Notes: a model not told the origin generated them from the letters alone. A stretch of 64,000 nt of DNA from Adiantum capillus-veneris (GCA_014529385.2 CM043958.1:84915025-84979024), one strand, 5' to 3'. Shown: positions 45,320 to 56,906, numbered from the stretch's first letter. Program-made: numbers and translations.

Positions 45320-46613
45320 ATGGCTTCACGCAAGGATCAGTCGACTCCCTCTGCATCCGGAGATAAGGGAAGGGATCACAACGAAGATTCCGACAGAGAG
45401 TATGGCCCGCCTCGGCCTACGCAGGCGGAGCGACGAGAGATGGAGTGTCGTCAATTGATCGGCGATGCAACAAAGATGATGCTCAATTTTGCAAAGGACC
45501 CAAAATTGACAAAATATATGAGCGAGACTTCTTTTCAGGAAGTGCACGAGCAGTGGCAGAAAACCACAACACCACCCCCGAAACCCGCTCTCAAGAAACC
45601 TTTTGCTCACAAGAAATATTCAGAGAAGGAATTAGAAGAGCTGGTTGATGCACGGATTGCTTAGCCTTTTGACGCGCATAACAAAGCTAAAAAGCACGGC
45701 AAAAAGCAGAAGAAAGGCATTGACTTCCCGGGTTATTTGGGTCGTCAGTCGACATTTGATAAGGCAAATAAATAGAAGAAGCGTGTTCGATTTGAAGGAG
45801 TACCCAGTTCTTCTTCTTCTTCTGTAGACTCGAGCGAAGAAGACAGAAAAGGCAAAAAGCGAAGCAAGAAACAACGCTTCGGAAAGGGCAAGAAAAAGGC
45901 AAATAAGTCTAAATCTCGCTCAGTGAGTGATAGTTCTATAGAGGACTCGTCTACAGACAGTTCAGACTCTAACGACGGCATTTTTTATGCGAACAAGAAG
46001 AATTTTTATAAAGCCAACCGGTATAACTTTCTGGAAGATAAAAGCAAGAAAGTTCGAGAGTTTAGGGAAGGTGGACAGTCGATCAAATTTGACACTTTTC
46101 AGGATATAAGGATGCTTCGAAGGCTTTGTCTTTTATACAGCAGTTTGACATCGCTTTCGGGGGAGGACGCTACTGAGAGCACTCCAAGATTCAGAGAGCT
46201 GCCTCTTATTTTGAGGGGAATACGTGAACTTGGTGGTCGACGCTTCTTGTAAACAAGACTACGCCAGTTAAATGGCTGAAATTTAAGAAGCTTTTTATTT
46301 CTTCTTGGCTAACTCAAGAGTATGAACGTGATATACGAGCTGCTTGAACCATCTTCGGATGACCAAGAGAGATACAGTGGATGCTTATTGCAAGAGATTC
46401 TGGAGCTCTTTTCTACCCGCATCTGCATTCAAGAAGATTTCATTCAAAGAACGGATTGAGCGGTTTACCTTGGGTCTACCTACAGAGATCGGAGATCACT
46501 GCTTGGAACAGAAGTCAGCTTCTATTCAGGAGTTGATGAGTCATGCGAAACGGGGTTTTGCCATTCACTCTGGCAGTCTTTCAGGCATTACGAGATCACA
46601 AGTTAGTGATTAA
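45320..46613 (+). pseudogene. chromovirus gag
   Basis: Starts MASRKDQSTPSASG at 45320. A Lys/Ser-rich linker with an acidic-Ser run (near 45800-45970) follows; in-frame stops lie at 45662 and ~45774. The capsid-like Retrotrans_gag segment (VKWLKFKKLFISSWLTQEYE near 46270, HLRMTKRDTVDAYCKRFW near 46350, FTLGLPTEIGDHC near 46465) is reached after frameshifts near 46130-46340. The zinc knuckle expected next is absent because of the deletion at ~46570. Confidence 0.75.
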
Positions 46614-48754
46614 TGCAAAGAAAAGTGAATTTTTCTTACTAGAGATACACTTTTTGGGACACATTGTCTCAGCAGCGGGAGTGCAAATGGATCCGGCCAA
46701 GATAGAGACTATCCGTGATTGGCCCGATTTGAAGAATGTCCATGAAGTTAGAAGCTTCTTGGGAGTGTGTTCGTACTACAAGCGGTTCATTCGAAAGTTT
46801 GCAGAGGTTGCTTCTCCTTTGCATATCTTGACACAGAAAGGAGTCCCTTTCTCGTGGAGACCCACAGAGGTGACTGCTTTTCAGACATTGAAAGAAAAAT
46901 TGACTACGGGACGAGTTTTGACTTTGCCGGACTTGCAAAAGTCATTTGAAGTATATTGTGATGCTTGTGCTCGTAGTCTGGGTGCGGTCTTAATGCAAGA
47001 AGGCCATGTCATTGCTTACGAGAGCCAATTGTTCTCAAAGCCGGAAATGAGAGCACAAATTTATGAGAAAGAGCTTTTGGCGGTTATCCATGCTCTTACT
47101 CAGTGGTGGCATTACCTACTCGGAGCGGATTTTACTGTCTTTACAGACCATCAGAGTTTGCACTACTTCTTGTCACAGAAGTAGCTATCGGAAAAGCAGA
47201 TGTAGTGGACGAACATCTTGTCACAGTTTCACTTCCAGATTGTCCATGTTCAAGGACAAAAGAATGTGGTGGCAGATGCTTTGTCTCGGAAGCCGTTGGT
47301 TCTGGCTATTCCATACATCATAGGAGCTTCGAGGATATGGTCGACCAGTATGCCATAGATACAGATTTTGCAAATGTTTTCACATGGATACGGGATGGGG
47401 AGACAGTAGCAGGATATTCCATTCGGGATGGCTACTTGATGAGAAAAACCATGTTGTGCATTACACAGCCGTATATGGGAAAAGGTTATGACTGAATGCC
47501 ACTATCCACCTTTTACGAGTCACCGCGGCATTGCTACCACCATGGAAGGGGTAGAGAGATACTTCTTTTGGCTGAGACTCAAGAAGGACGTGGAAGAGTT
47601 TGTGCACGGTTGCTTGGTATGTTAAAAGGTCAAGTTTGACAGGCATAAAGCACAGGGATTGTTATGGCCTTTACCCATACCCACCCGCCCCTGGGAAAGT
47701 ATTGCAATGGATTTCATTTTTGATCCCCGAGAACACAGAGTGGTCACGATGGTATCTAGACTGTTATTGATAGATTTAGCAAGCAGGCTTATTTCATTCC
47801 AATGAAGAAAACAGTCAAGCCGGATCACTTAGCGAGACTGTTTGTGGCCCAGATTTTCAGAATACATGGCATGCCTAAGACAATTGTCTCCGACAGAGAC
47901 CCCAGATTTACGAGTTTGTTTTGGAAGGCAATTTGGGATAACATTGGCACGCAGTTGCAGTTCTCGTCATCATTCCACCCACAGACTGACGGACAATCTG
48001 AGATTGCCAATTCAGTGGTTTTAGATTTATTGAAGTCTTATATCTCGGATCAGAAGACTTACCTTTGGTGGAATTTGCCTACAATAACACGATACACTCT
48101 TCGACGGGGAAGGCGCCATTTGAGATTGTTGAAGGTGCTGCGAAGGTTCCACCCTTCCTAAGCACGAAAGATAAGATTTTTGAAGCGGATGAGTACACGC
48201 AAGACTTAGACATGGCTTTTGCCAAGGTTCGCAAGGCTTTGCAGAAATCTCAAGAACGACAGAAAAAGGCAGCGGATCGCCATCGTCGCGACTTGAAGTT
48301 GAAGGAGGATGATTGGGTGCTCTTACGTTTTGAGAAGGCACGGCTGAGAAAGAAAAAAGGAAAGGAGAGGCTTTTTCCAAAGCTTAGTATGCGATACTAC
48401 GGACCTTTCCAGATCTCTGAAAAGATAAACGATGTCTCCTTCCGACTAAAACTACCTGACACTTGGAGGATTCACAATGCATTTCATGTGAGTCTCTTGA
48501 AACCTTTTAAAGGTGACGTCCCTGATGATGGGGAGCATGATGAGCAACCCGAAGTGGAAGAAAACGAGGAGATCCTTGTTCCTGAACAGATTTTGGCACA
48601 TAAGGATACGAAGAATAAAGGTAAAGTCCGAAGGCGGTCCTTGGTTAAGTTCAAGAACTATTCTGCATTGGATGCGGAGTGGATGGAGGAGGAGGACCTA
48701 GTAGATACTCCTCAGATTGTGAAACTTTACCTCGAGGCTTTTGGTTTAGCATAG
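46543..48754 (+). pseudogene. chromovirus RT thumb, RNase H, integrase and chromodomain
   Basis: Begins in RT thumb (HKLVINAKKSEFFLLEIHFL, GVQMDPAKIETIRDWPDL), then RNase H (CDACARSLGAVLMQ, EKELLAVIHALTQW, FTDHQSLHYF), the integrase HHCC region (SHRGIATT...GCLVC with a stop after the last Cys), the core (VSDRDPRFTSLFW near 47888, QTDGQSEIANS near 47984), the PWTGPF-like block (MRYYGPFQISEKIN) and a C-terminal chromodomain (ILVPEQILAHKDTKNKGKVR...YSALDAEWMEEEDL near 48570-48700). The last 229 codons (48065-48754) are open. Stops at 47182 and ~47623 and a deletion near 48060 break the rest. Confidence 0.85.
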
Positions 48755-49271
48755 TCTACTCCAAATGGAACCCAGAATTCAACTTGGCCGGAGATCTGGT
48801 GCAGTGGGATGCACAAGAGGGGAGTTACTCTGCTCCTTTGTCAACAGATGCCTCAATTTTGATACTAGAGTCATTGATGTCTCTTTGAGCTTCAGGGATA
48901 CTGAGAGCTGACAATATTCTGTTGTATGACTTTATGAAATGGAATTCCTGAATATGATACTGATTTGTTCTTGACTTCTTTTAAGTGCAGGAGCTGAAAG
49001 ACAAATGACTGCAGCATTTTGGGGTTAGTCAATCGGACATCAATGAGGTCCCGATTGGATCTAGATGCGATTGCTAGCTACATTGCTGATAAATCATGGT
49101 CTAAGATCCGAATGAATGTTGAATGTCATGTAATGTCCTGTGATGATGTGACTGTCGATTGGTACATGTGCTAGATGTGTGTTCCTAGTGCGTAGGTACT
49201 AACAGTCAGTGTCTGCTAAGCCGGTTTGTGGCCTCTCTGTTTTGCAGGCGTATCGAGGGCGATTACAATGC
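48755..49271. other. chromovirus 3' UTR
   Basis: Non-coding sequence between the chromodomain stop and the polypurine tract. No ORF of interest. Confidence 0.6.
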
Positions 49272-49273
49272 TT

Positions 49274-49284
49274 TTAAGAGGGGG
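49274..49284 (+). other. chromovirus polypurine tract
   Basis: TTAAGAGGGGG ends two bases before the 3' LTR at 49287, where plus-strand DNA synthesis would be primed. Confidence 0.8.
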
Positions 49285-49286
49285 TA

Positions 49287-49973
49287 TGTCACAAAGTGAT
49301 GACGTGGCTACCTGTCTGCAGAAACCCTAAAAACCTGCAAGCCCTAATTTTGAAAACCCTAACCCTAAAACCTGTAAACCCTAACTTTGCTGCCAAAAAC
49401 CCTAACCCTAATCCTAACCCTAAGGGCAGCAGGGAGATGCCGAAAAATGTGCAGACATGATGATGTGGCACCGTACGGCAGAACCCCGGATTTTGCGGCG
49501 TTTCTCACGCTAGATTGTACGGCAGCTGCGAGATGAGAAAAAAAGCTACGCAAGATTTTGGCTGCTTTTATTCTACGCCAAGGATGGGAGAGAGAGAGAA
49601 TCCTTTGCTTTATTTTTGTAAGCTCGCTTGTGAGAGAAAGAGCCTCTGCTTTATTTTTAGGCTTTTGATTTTGAGCTTTTGGGGCTCTTCTTTTTGGCAT
49701 CCCTTGTAAATAAATATATGGTTTGGGCTCCCACTCTGCAGAGCATCTGGACGCAGAGTCTGAGAGTGAGACCCAACCACTCTTGTACTTTGAACTTTGA
49801 TTAATACAAAAAGAAATACCGAAAGGGGCGCCAGTCTTTGGGGCCAATATCTCTAGGCACGGAACTCCGTCGGGCCAGTGTCAATCTATTGCCAACTGTG
49901 AACTGTTTTGAAGTGGTTATTTGGTGCTGTCGCGGTTGATTCTTGATGACTTGGAGTGTCCAAGTCTGCTACA
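49287..49973 (+). repeat. chromovirus 3' LTR with telomere-like motifs
   Basis: 687 bp, with CCCTAA/CCCTAAA copies at about 49324-49424. It carries ~70 bp near 49650-49720 missing from the 5' LTR, including AAATAAATATATGG. It ends TGCTACA before the TCGCG duplication. Confidence 0.9.
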
Positions 49974-51039
49974 TCGCGAGCCTTCTACAATTGCTCCTCC
50001 AACCAGGGACTATCTGGATGCTGCTCCTGCATCCTCTGCAAGGAAGCAACGTTCCGTCGAAGATGCTGTTGCTCATCTCTCGCTGTAGCCAGGTGTGCTG
50101 TAGACTCCTGAAGATTTAGTCGACTAAGCTGAGCAAGTCCAGAGGCCACTCTGTCAGCAGGAGAGTCCTGTATGTCTAAGCTTTCTGTCCAAAGAGCCAC
50201 AACTCGCTCTCTGAGCATAGAGTCTAGCAAGACCCTCTCAGGGATGCGCATAGCATGGTGCTGCCCCTCCTTTGTCTATCTGTCATTGTGAGGATCACTG
50301 GTGCATGGTCCGAAAAAGAAGTCCCAACCAGAATGCAAACTGTCCCATCCATGTCACGGAAGTGGTCACTAGTGTAAAAGCAATCTATCTGAGATAGATT
50401 CACTTCTCCCACTCTACAGTCCGAACGAGAGAAGGCCAGGCTGTCTGGGGGACCTCAAAAAGCTAGAATGCTGCCACACATCTGAAACCCGCAATCATAC
50501 ATAACTTCTCTCAAGCTGCCAACACAATTCCATGCACAGTAGTATGGCTACCTCCAATCCTGTTAGAGGGGTCCTCCAACATGTTGAAGTCACCCCCAAT
50601 GCACCATTGCTTTGCCTGCGGCAGAGACTCTACAATGTGAGATAAACTCTGCACGTGCACTCGTCACATTGGGTGCATAGATGTTCTAGGAGGCCCAAGA
50701 GGCAACCCTGAACCTGCATAGTAATGCATTGAGCCCTGCCAGGCACAATAATCCCTCTATCCACAATGGCCTGCTGCTGCCAAGAGTCCGCAATAGTCAT
50801 ACATACCCCTCCCTGGATGCCACCAGGTCCAAATACAGCTGACCAGAATGTCTCATACCGCCCACGCAAAAACTGACCACATCGTCTAATGCGGCTCTTA
50901 CATAGATGATGCTCCTGTCACATAAGAAGGTAAATCTCTCCTCCCACAAGGCATCGTTGAAGCTCGAGCACAATCAGCCCCTTTTTCGCTGAAACCAGGG
51001 CCCACCTAATCCCTGTATGTTCCATGAGACAATCCTCAT
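49974..51039 (-). pseudogene. LINE-B copy 1 ORF2, endonuclease part
   Basis: The start ATG at 51039-51037 gives MRIVSWNIQGLGGPWFQRKRG, the typical opening of a LINE endonuclease, then a stop. Later pieces include IDCFYTSDHFRDMDGTVCIL and TSFSDHAPVILTM (near 50330-50270), the last being the conserved SDHAP catalytic block, then a coiled linker to 49985. Several frame breaks exist. The start overlaps the ORF1 stop as ATGA. Confidence 0.8.
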
Positions 51040-52175
51040 GGAGAGCGAGAGAGAACTGATGCTGCAGCAGCAGCTAACCGTGCTATCTTCAAGGCAGGCT
51101 TGGATGGGGAGTAATCCGTATCCGAGCGTCCCCGAGATAGGTGTGACTGCAAAGAGTGTGTAGCCCAAGCCCAAGAAGAACGAGCAGTGCGCAAGGCAAC
51201 CTCCTTTGTCCAGGAGTCCTCATGTATGTGTACATAGCATGGCAGGCTCTGCATGTCAGCAAAGAAGTGAACCACAATGTGTGTACATCCTGCGGATTCT
51301 TGAGGTGTCACTGAAAACTTGGCCAACAGCCACAGAGTTCGAACCAAGTCTGTAACCCCTAGGTCTCCCATGTGATGAGAGAACTCAAGGGCTTGTGCTT
51401 GCAGCCACTCCAACACAGTCCACTCAGGCTGGTCCCTGCCGCATAGGGGAAAAGAGAAGCCAACCGCTGAGTCCAGGGTCTCTATCTCTCTAGCTGCAAG
51501 GAATAGTACATGAACTCTGAAGCAAGCTGCCTTGAAGTCTGGTGACGGGTCGCTGAGAAACCGTGTAAAGTCGTAGGCAAAGAAATCCCAACGACGACGG
51601 ATGTCGAAGCTCGTCAGTCCACAAGTGACTGCTGCAAAGGGGGACGTCTGCACGAGAAGGGGGGGTCGCAAGAAAGACTGTCCTCTCGCCAAGCGACTCG
51701 GAGTAAAAGTGTTGCAAACAAATCTCCTAGCAGTCGAGGATGGCCCTGCCCCCTGGGACGGCTACGGGGAAGGAGCGGGAGGAGATGTGGAGGCAAGGAG
51801 GCTAGTGGGAGGAGGAGGAGAGGGGTGGCACCACTGTTGAAAGTGTGCTCAAACTGCCCGGATGGCCAGGGGGCTCATCGGGATGACCTTGGACGCCATC
51901 TCAGGTGTCTCACACTCTATCTAGTAGTAGCCACGCCTGAGAAACTGAACATCGAGAATCTTGCCCACCTCGGCTAGAAGGCGCGCCTGAAGGAGATCAC
52001 ACACCTCTCCTCTGCTAGGTCGGGTACCGATGATCTTGTAGATGACGGAAGTCGCTTGGAGACGCTCTACCTCTGCGGCTAGGCTTGCTTGCTCTATCGG
52101 CGAGAGCAAGTCGAATGGTGGGCTCTGCACGGTCGAGCGAGGGGGCTTCTGAAGAGTCCCTCTGGGGCAGAGCAT
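51036..52175 (-). pseudogene. LINE-B ORF1
   Basis: One minus-strand frame runs from 52175 to the TGA at 51038-51036 with stops near 51921 and ~51840. The upstream part (IEQASLAAEVERLQATSVIY, GTRPSRGEVCDLLQARLLAE, GKILDVQFLRRGYY) resembles the RRM-like DUF4283-type domain of plant LINE ORF1 proteins. A Pro/Ser-rich linker and an unrecognised C-terminal 218 codons follow. It would bind LINE RNA. Its stop shares bases with the ORF2 start. Confidence 0.6.
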
Positions 52176-52179
52176 GAGC

Positions 52180-52590
52180 CTCCATCTGTGTCTATTGCTA
52201 TCAGAAATGCGGTAGGGATGAAGGCGAGACTAAGCCTTGCTGGTGGGAGCACACCAAACCGCGAGTGAGCAATAGGGCGAGTCCTTCTAGCAAAACCGGG
52301 GGAGGGGGGAATGGGTTCTCGGCTGCGGACAGTGGGGGGGGGGACAGGGTGTGCGGGGGCTGAGGGCAGCGAACGAAGGGAGGGGGGGAGGTGGCAATGG
52401 CGAGCAGCATGGGCGTGGGGGAGTGGGCTGAGCAAACGCACTGGCTAGGCACAAGCACAGCAGCACGCAGCTGCAAGCGGGGGCAGCGTGCAGCATGGCA
52501 GGCGCGATGGCGAGAGGGGGGCGACAAGTGCACACGAGGGGGGCGAGCGAGAGCAGCAGCGAGCGTTCAGTGCCGTGTCTCTGGATCTTT
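52180..52590 (-). other. LINE-B 5' UTR, C-rich on the sense strand
   Basis: Strongly strand-skewed (G-rich on plus, C-rich in LINE sense), with many CCCCC runs. It contains no convincing ORF. The upstream boundary near 52590 is where composition changes to AT-rich. Confidence 0.5.
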
Positions 52591-52613
52591 ATGCTGACAG
52601 TAACATACTAGCA

Positions 52614-52750
52614 CATGAGTCGATGATAGATTACGTCTTATATAGATGAGCAAACTAGCGAAAAATGAATTAGCTTACAGTTGAAGTATTATCACATTCG
52701 CTAGTTTGCTTTTTTATATAAGACGCAATCTATCCTCGTCTCTCATAGTG
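52614..52750. repeat. foldback (inverted repeat) element
   Basis: GATAGATTACGTCTTATATA and GAGCAAACTAGCGAA on the left (52625-52662) match the reverse complement of TTCGCTAGTTTGC and TATATAAGACGCAATCTATC on the right (52697-52735), with a ~35-bp loop. Similarity extends a little on the outside (ATGAG). It resembles a MITE or small foldback element lying between two LINE-B copies. Confidence 0.8.
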
Positions 52751-53019
52751 ATCTTACTTTGTCTTGCCTCTTAGAGGTCTTTTTGACATATCACATCATG
52801 TCAATGAGGCGGGTGCTATAATAACACGCCGAATTATTCTAATAAATGAGTTACCTAATAGGTTCTCTATTTATTGATGCATCACAATGTCCAATAGTGG
52901 TAAATTTTTAGAGCATAGTCATCCATATTGTAGTGATTGGCTTCTCAAGGTATGTGTCCTCTATCCCAGAATAGAAATTGGGAGTACTAGAGCTCCTTTC
53001 CTAGACCTTTTAGAGCTCC

Positions 53020-55002
53020 TTTTTTTTTTCCGAGAAAAAGATCCTTCTATTAGTTAATGAAAACTGCCCATAGGGCTACATCCACCTCTGTGAGAGAGGG
53101 CTACAACAAGCATGATGGGGAGACTCTCCCAATGAAAAAACAGCATATATACAATGAGGCTAAATCAAGAGATGGGAGGAGGGAAGAGCCACACAGGTGG
53201 ACAATAGTGCCATGTGAGCACCCCCTGGACTATTGTGTAGAAAGGCCCAGGGCGCCAGAGTCGAAGAAAAGCCTCGCGGCGCTCCCGCATGCGGTCGGAG
53301 CTGCCCTGTAGTCCCTCAAGATGTCCTCTGAGAGTATGGATCAGCTCTAGCCAAAAGTCACGAAGTCTGTGCTGGTGGCACAGGACGAGCCTCAAAGATG
53401 CGGAAACAGCAGGCCCGCTAGATGAACCAGAGAGCTAGGCCGCTGATGAGCTCCCAACACTCCTCTCTCTCACTGCACCACTCCTGTGGAGTAATCTCTG
53501 TAGCAGGCTGGAGTGTAGGTCGCCCCCCCTGTATCACTATCATCCTGCTGGTGGAAGATAGCTCAAACTTAAGTGCTGGGCCCGTGAGGGTGGACCAAGC
53601 GGCTGCCCCCCAAGTGTACTCTCGAGCCGTGGAGAGGGCAGGCATCAGCCGAAGAACACGTAGCCACACCTGTTGGGCCGAGGGACGCTGACTCTCCACC
53701 AACTGGTCATAGGCTGCACATGCGGACGAGAGACCACTATGCACAAGCCAGCTCCCTACTGCTGTGGCTCTGTGTGCGACCAGCCACTAGAACAAGGTGA
53801 CTCGCCTCGGCTGTCTGGAGTCCCACAGCCTCTGCCAAAAAGCTGCCAAGAACTCAACTGTGAGGCCCTCCTCCTACCAATGACGTGCTGCAGCGGGGCG
53901 GGCCTCTCTCTGTGCTGCAAGTATATGACGTCCAAGCCGAACAGTGTACTAAAAGAAGGGGACTCCTGGGCGGTCGGCAGAAGAGAAGGGGTCCCTCCAT
54001 AGCCACTCACCAGGATCCCACTGTACTCGTGCCAGTGGACAACACTCCCAAGCCCATAGCCTCCAGTGTCCAGTCTCAAGAGCTCCTGGGTCAGGGTCTA
54101 TGACGCAAGTCCTCCCACAGATGCCCACAACTCGGATCCTCTGGAAACAGCACTCTGCTACCTGCGGAGCCTCTACTGCAACTCGCTGTAATCGTCCCCC
54201 ACCCTGAAGCTCAAAGAACAGGGCTGGGACAGTCTCTGAGCAAGCCCTGACTGAAATGAGAACCTCTAGTCGTGTGAAGGCTCCCATCCTTTGGGGTGCT
54301 ACAGGCTCGAGAGGTGTGAGCCACTCAGCTGGAACTGACTCTGAGATGTCCTGACACATGCTCTGCACCCCTCTCATGCCCTGTAGCTAGACAGCGTGCA
54401 CCTCCTCTGACAAACCTGTGAACTCTAGCCAGTCACCTAGAGAACGCGCTGGACCTGCCGCCATGGGACCCCAAGAAACATGAGGCCGACTCCCAACCAA
54501 GTGGCCTCTCTGAGTGCTAACCATGGGGTTCCAGACGAGGGGCTGCCGTAGGCGCTCTCCTCCGTGCACGTCAGCTGTCTCTGCTCTAGGCCACGCCGTA
54601 AGAGCTCCCAAGATCGAAGCAAACTCACAGCGAATCTGTCCTCCAGTCTCCTGCTCAAACCAAACTCGGCGCAGCTCTGAAAAGATCCATCTGGTCGAAG
54701 GTTGCAAAGGGCCTCCTGACTGAGACACCTTGGCACGAAGCCTCTGCAACAAGAATTCCTTCCAGGGCTCCTCGCCTGGAAGAAGTCCTCTAACGACAAA
54801 CTTCCCAAGAAGGGCTCTGCTCTGCTGTGCAGGATCAATGATCCCAAGCCCGCCCTAAGAACAAGGAAGTGTGATGACCGACCAAGCCACCTTGGCTCGG
54901 GCAATCTGAGTATCGCGACATGACCAAAGGAAGTTCCTGATCAGCCTCTCTACCTGGCTGATACAAGAACTCGAGAAGATCCAGCAAGAAGTAATGTACC
55001 AC
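53020..55002 (-). pseudogene. LINE-B copy 2: ORF2 C-terminal part, 3' UTR and poly(A)
   Basis: Minus-strand pieces include SCISQVERLIRNFLWSCRDTQIARAKVAWSVI (near 54955-54860), corresponding to the post-RT region, and a C-terminal zinc-binding segment near 53744-53430. From ~53245 to 53030 lies a 3' UTR absent from copy 1, ending in a 10-base A run. Many stops are present. Confidence 0.8.
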
Positions 55003-55824
55003 TGATGGGGGCTTTTCACAAGCCCATACCCCTCTTCTCTCGTCCCCACCCCATGAAAAGCCCCTCTTAGGGAGGGAGTGATAAAAAGCATTAGAAAAAG
55101 TAAGAAAAAAATAAAGTATGACTATGTAAATATATGAGAAAGGTAAAATTGGCCACCTCATGCCTGCGGGGCAGCCCATCCCCACCTTGCCTCCTTTTTC
55201 TTCATTGTTGCCCCGCCGTGTGTCCCTTTTCCTCTCCTCCATTCAAAAGGTCAACCCCCTCTCTCTTCCCCTTGTCCTTTCTCCTTTCTCTCTCCCCTCA
55301 AGCTACCCCACCTCTCACCAATAATGCATTATAACTCACCAATAATGCACCAACTCACATGCAACTTACCCTATCTTCCAAAATAGTATACCCCACCCCC
55401 TCTTTCTCTCTCCTATCATATCCCATGACCCAAATACCCCCCTCTCTCTCTAAAGGGCTCCATGTCTCTTGTCTTGTAGCTAAATAACCTCCCCCACACT
55501 CACACACACTCAGTTTCACTGAAAAAGGTGCCCACAGACCCATCCCCACCCAGTGGTTACCTGATTTTTCTTGTGTTCACACACTCTGCACACAGATTCA
55601 CCTCTGAACACACTCCCCCTCTCTCCCCTCTTGTAATTACTTTATTCTCCATGTCACCTCTCACTTTTTTTCATCAACCCATCTCTCTCTCTTAGTCTCT
55701 CTCTCATGAGACTGCTGTTTGGGCACATACACACAGTCAGACAAGCGGGGCCCACAGTCACATGGCCTATGTAGATAATGATTTCTTCATTTCTAAATTC
55801 TAGAATTTCTCCCCCCTCCTCCCC

Positions 55825-55833
55825 TATATAAAG
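55825..55833 (+). promoter_or_regulatory. LTR TATA box
   Basis: TATATAAAG, preceded by a C-rich stretch. It is conserved in the 3' LTR at 61298-61306. Transcription would start about 30 bp downstream (inference). Confidence 0.7.
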
Positions 55834-56140
55834 AGGGGTCACCATCACACTAAATACACACACCATCACCAAAGAACACACTATGCACTGTGTGTGCGTA
55901 GTGCACACACACACACCCACACCATCACCATCACCATCACCGCAATCACCATGCTCGTCTTGAGCATGACCTCTACACCCTTGGGCTATGGAAGATGAAG
56001 GGCAACTAAATGAAGGATGATGGCCATAACCCTCGTGTGAGTCTTCGCCATCAACTCCCACCTATCTGCCATGTGCTCTACCACGCTCTCCCTTCTCATT
56101 CCCCTACCCTATGCTCCCCATTTCATCGCCTTATTCTCTA

Positions 56141-56146
56141 AATAAA
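56141..56146 (+). terminator. LTR polyadenylation signal
   Basis: AATAAA about 310 bp after the TATA box; the same in the 3' LTR at 61614-61619, where it would end the genomic transcript. Confidence 0.55.
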
Positions 56147-56311
56147 GCTTGAGGTTTTGTGAGTATGTTTTCTTGCAATGTTTTGCCCATGTGAGGTGTG
56201 CGGAATCGCCACCTAGTCTTGTGTTTGGAGTGAGCTTGTGTATGTGTGAAGGGTGTGCGGATTCGCCATCCTTTTGTGGTGCCTAAGTACTAAGCCGCTA
56301 TACCCCCTCCC

Positions 56312-56360
<49 letters not shown>

Positions 56361-56575
56361 CTCGATCTCATTCCCTTTCCTTTTCATCATTACTCCCAAG
56401 CATCCATCTCTCTTGGATAAAAACTTTGTTAGGGTGGTGTGTTGTTTGCGTCCTAGCCGCTAAAGCTAGGTGGTGCCCCTTGTTCGCTTTACCGTGACAG
56501 GCTCGAGACGCGCCATTCGGTCCCCGGTGTTTTAGAGGCCGTCGGGGGTTCGGGGTTCGCTTTGCTCCCGTCATT

Positions 56576-56592
56576 TGGTGCCCCCACTGAGG
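56576..56592 (+). other. candidate primer binding site
   Basis: TGGTGCCCCCACTGAGG begins two bases after the 5' LTR and starts with the TGG expected to pair with a tRNA CCA end. I could not assign the tRNA. Confidence 0.6.
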
Positions 56593-56648
56593 AGGGCTTT
56601 CTAAGACCCTTCAGTTTACAATGCTGAAAGTGACGCCCACTATCAATC

Positions 56649-56906
56649 ATGGACGAATGGCTGAAGGAATTTTTTAACTGGAGGACGGAAGAAGAAGAGA
56701 CGAAGGAGGCACTAGCCGCCTTCATTGAGGTGCTACTGCCAGGCTGCAGTGTCGTCAGCATTCAAGAGGTAAATTCACCATCTCGTGTCACTCGTTCTAA
56801 CTATAAATTGAGAGCATCAGGTGGGAGGTCGGTGAAGTGCCATCATTGTTGTCAACCAAGGCACACTGTCAATGAGTGCCAGCAACGAAGGCAGCGAAAG
56901 GGCTGA
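56649..56906 (+). CDS. 85-aa leader ORF with CCHC zinc knuckle
   Basis: Starts MDEWLKEFFNWRTEEEETKE, an acidic helical N-terminus. Near the end it has CHHCCQPRHTVNEC (residues ~64-77), an exact C-x2-C-x4-H-x4-C knuckle typical of retroelement nucleocapsids. It ends with a basic RRQRKG tail. It lies first in the internal region, ahead of the capsid-like gag, an unusual place for a nucleocapsid motif. It could be the remnant of a larger ORF: protein-like sequence continues in other frames to ~57200 (YIDIHRKEVIHIKEGKQ at 56917; MTPKGEASGQASASSSESW at 57079). Confidence 0.5.
   Translation: MDEWLKEFFNWRTEEEETKEALAAFIEVLLPGCSVVSIQEVNSPSRVTRSNYKLRASGGRSVKCHHCCQPRHTVNECQQRRQRKG

Larger units (their letters stand above)
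44520..49973 (+). mobile_element. chromovirus (Ty3/gypsy) with LTRs, internally deleted
   Basis: LTRs at 44520-45246 and 49287-49973 start TGTCACAAAG and end ...TGTTATA / ...TGCTACA. PBS TGGTATCAGAGC follows the 5' LTR and a PPT precedes the 3' LTR. The 5-bp duplication TCGCG flanks it (44515-44519 and 49974-49978). The body carries gag, then an abrupt joint at ~46570 to the RT connection region, RNase H, integrase and chromodomain; protease and the RT catalytic core are deleted. The LTRs differ by several point changes and two large indels, so it is not recent. Confidence 0.92.
41391..52590 (-). mobile_element. LINE-B copy 1, split by a chromovirus
   Basis: The minus-strand element reads 5' UTR (52590 to ~52180), ORF1 (52175-51036), ORF2 endonuclease (51039-49974), then after the 44520-49973 insertion the ORF2 RT and C-terminus (44519-41391). 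The right half resumes exactly where the left half stops, apart from the 5-bp duplication TCGCG. The 3' end at ~41391 lacks the 3' UTR and poly(A) present in copy 2 and lies within the chromodomain of Ty3-F. Confidence 0.85.
55003..56573 (+). repeat. 5' LTR of the pol-less element
   Basis: 1571 bp, C/T-rich on plus. It contains a TATA box, a CACCAT repeat run (55908-55950), an AATAAA signal and a (CT)n at 56314-56356. The His/Asp/Gly-rich frames on the minus strand come from these simple repeats and are not genes. Confidence 0.92.

Noticed and set aside
55654-56061. Minus-strand ORF rich in Gly/Asp/His, present in both LTR copies
   Set aside because: Comes from CACCAT and CACA simple repeats in the LTR, and is antisense to the TATA and transcribed region.
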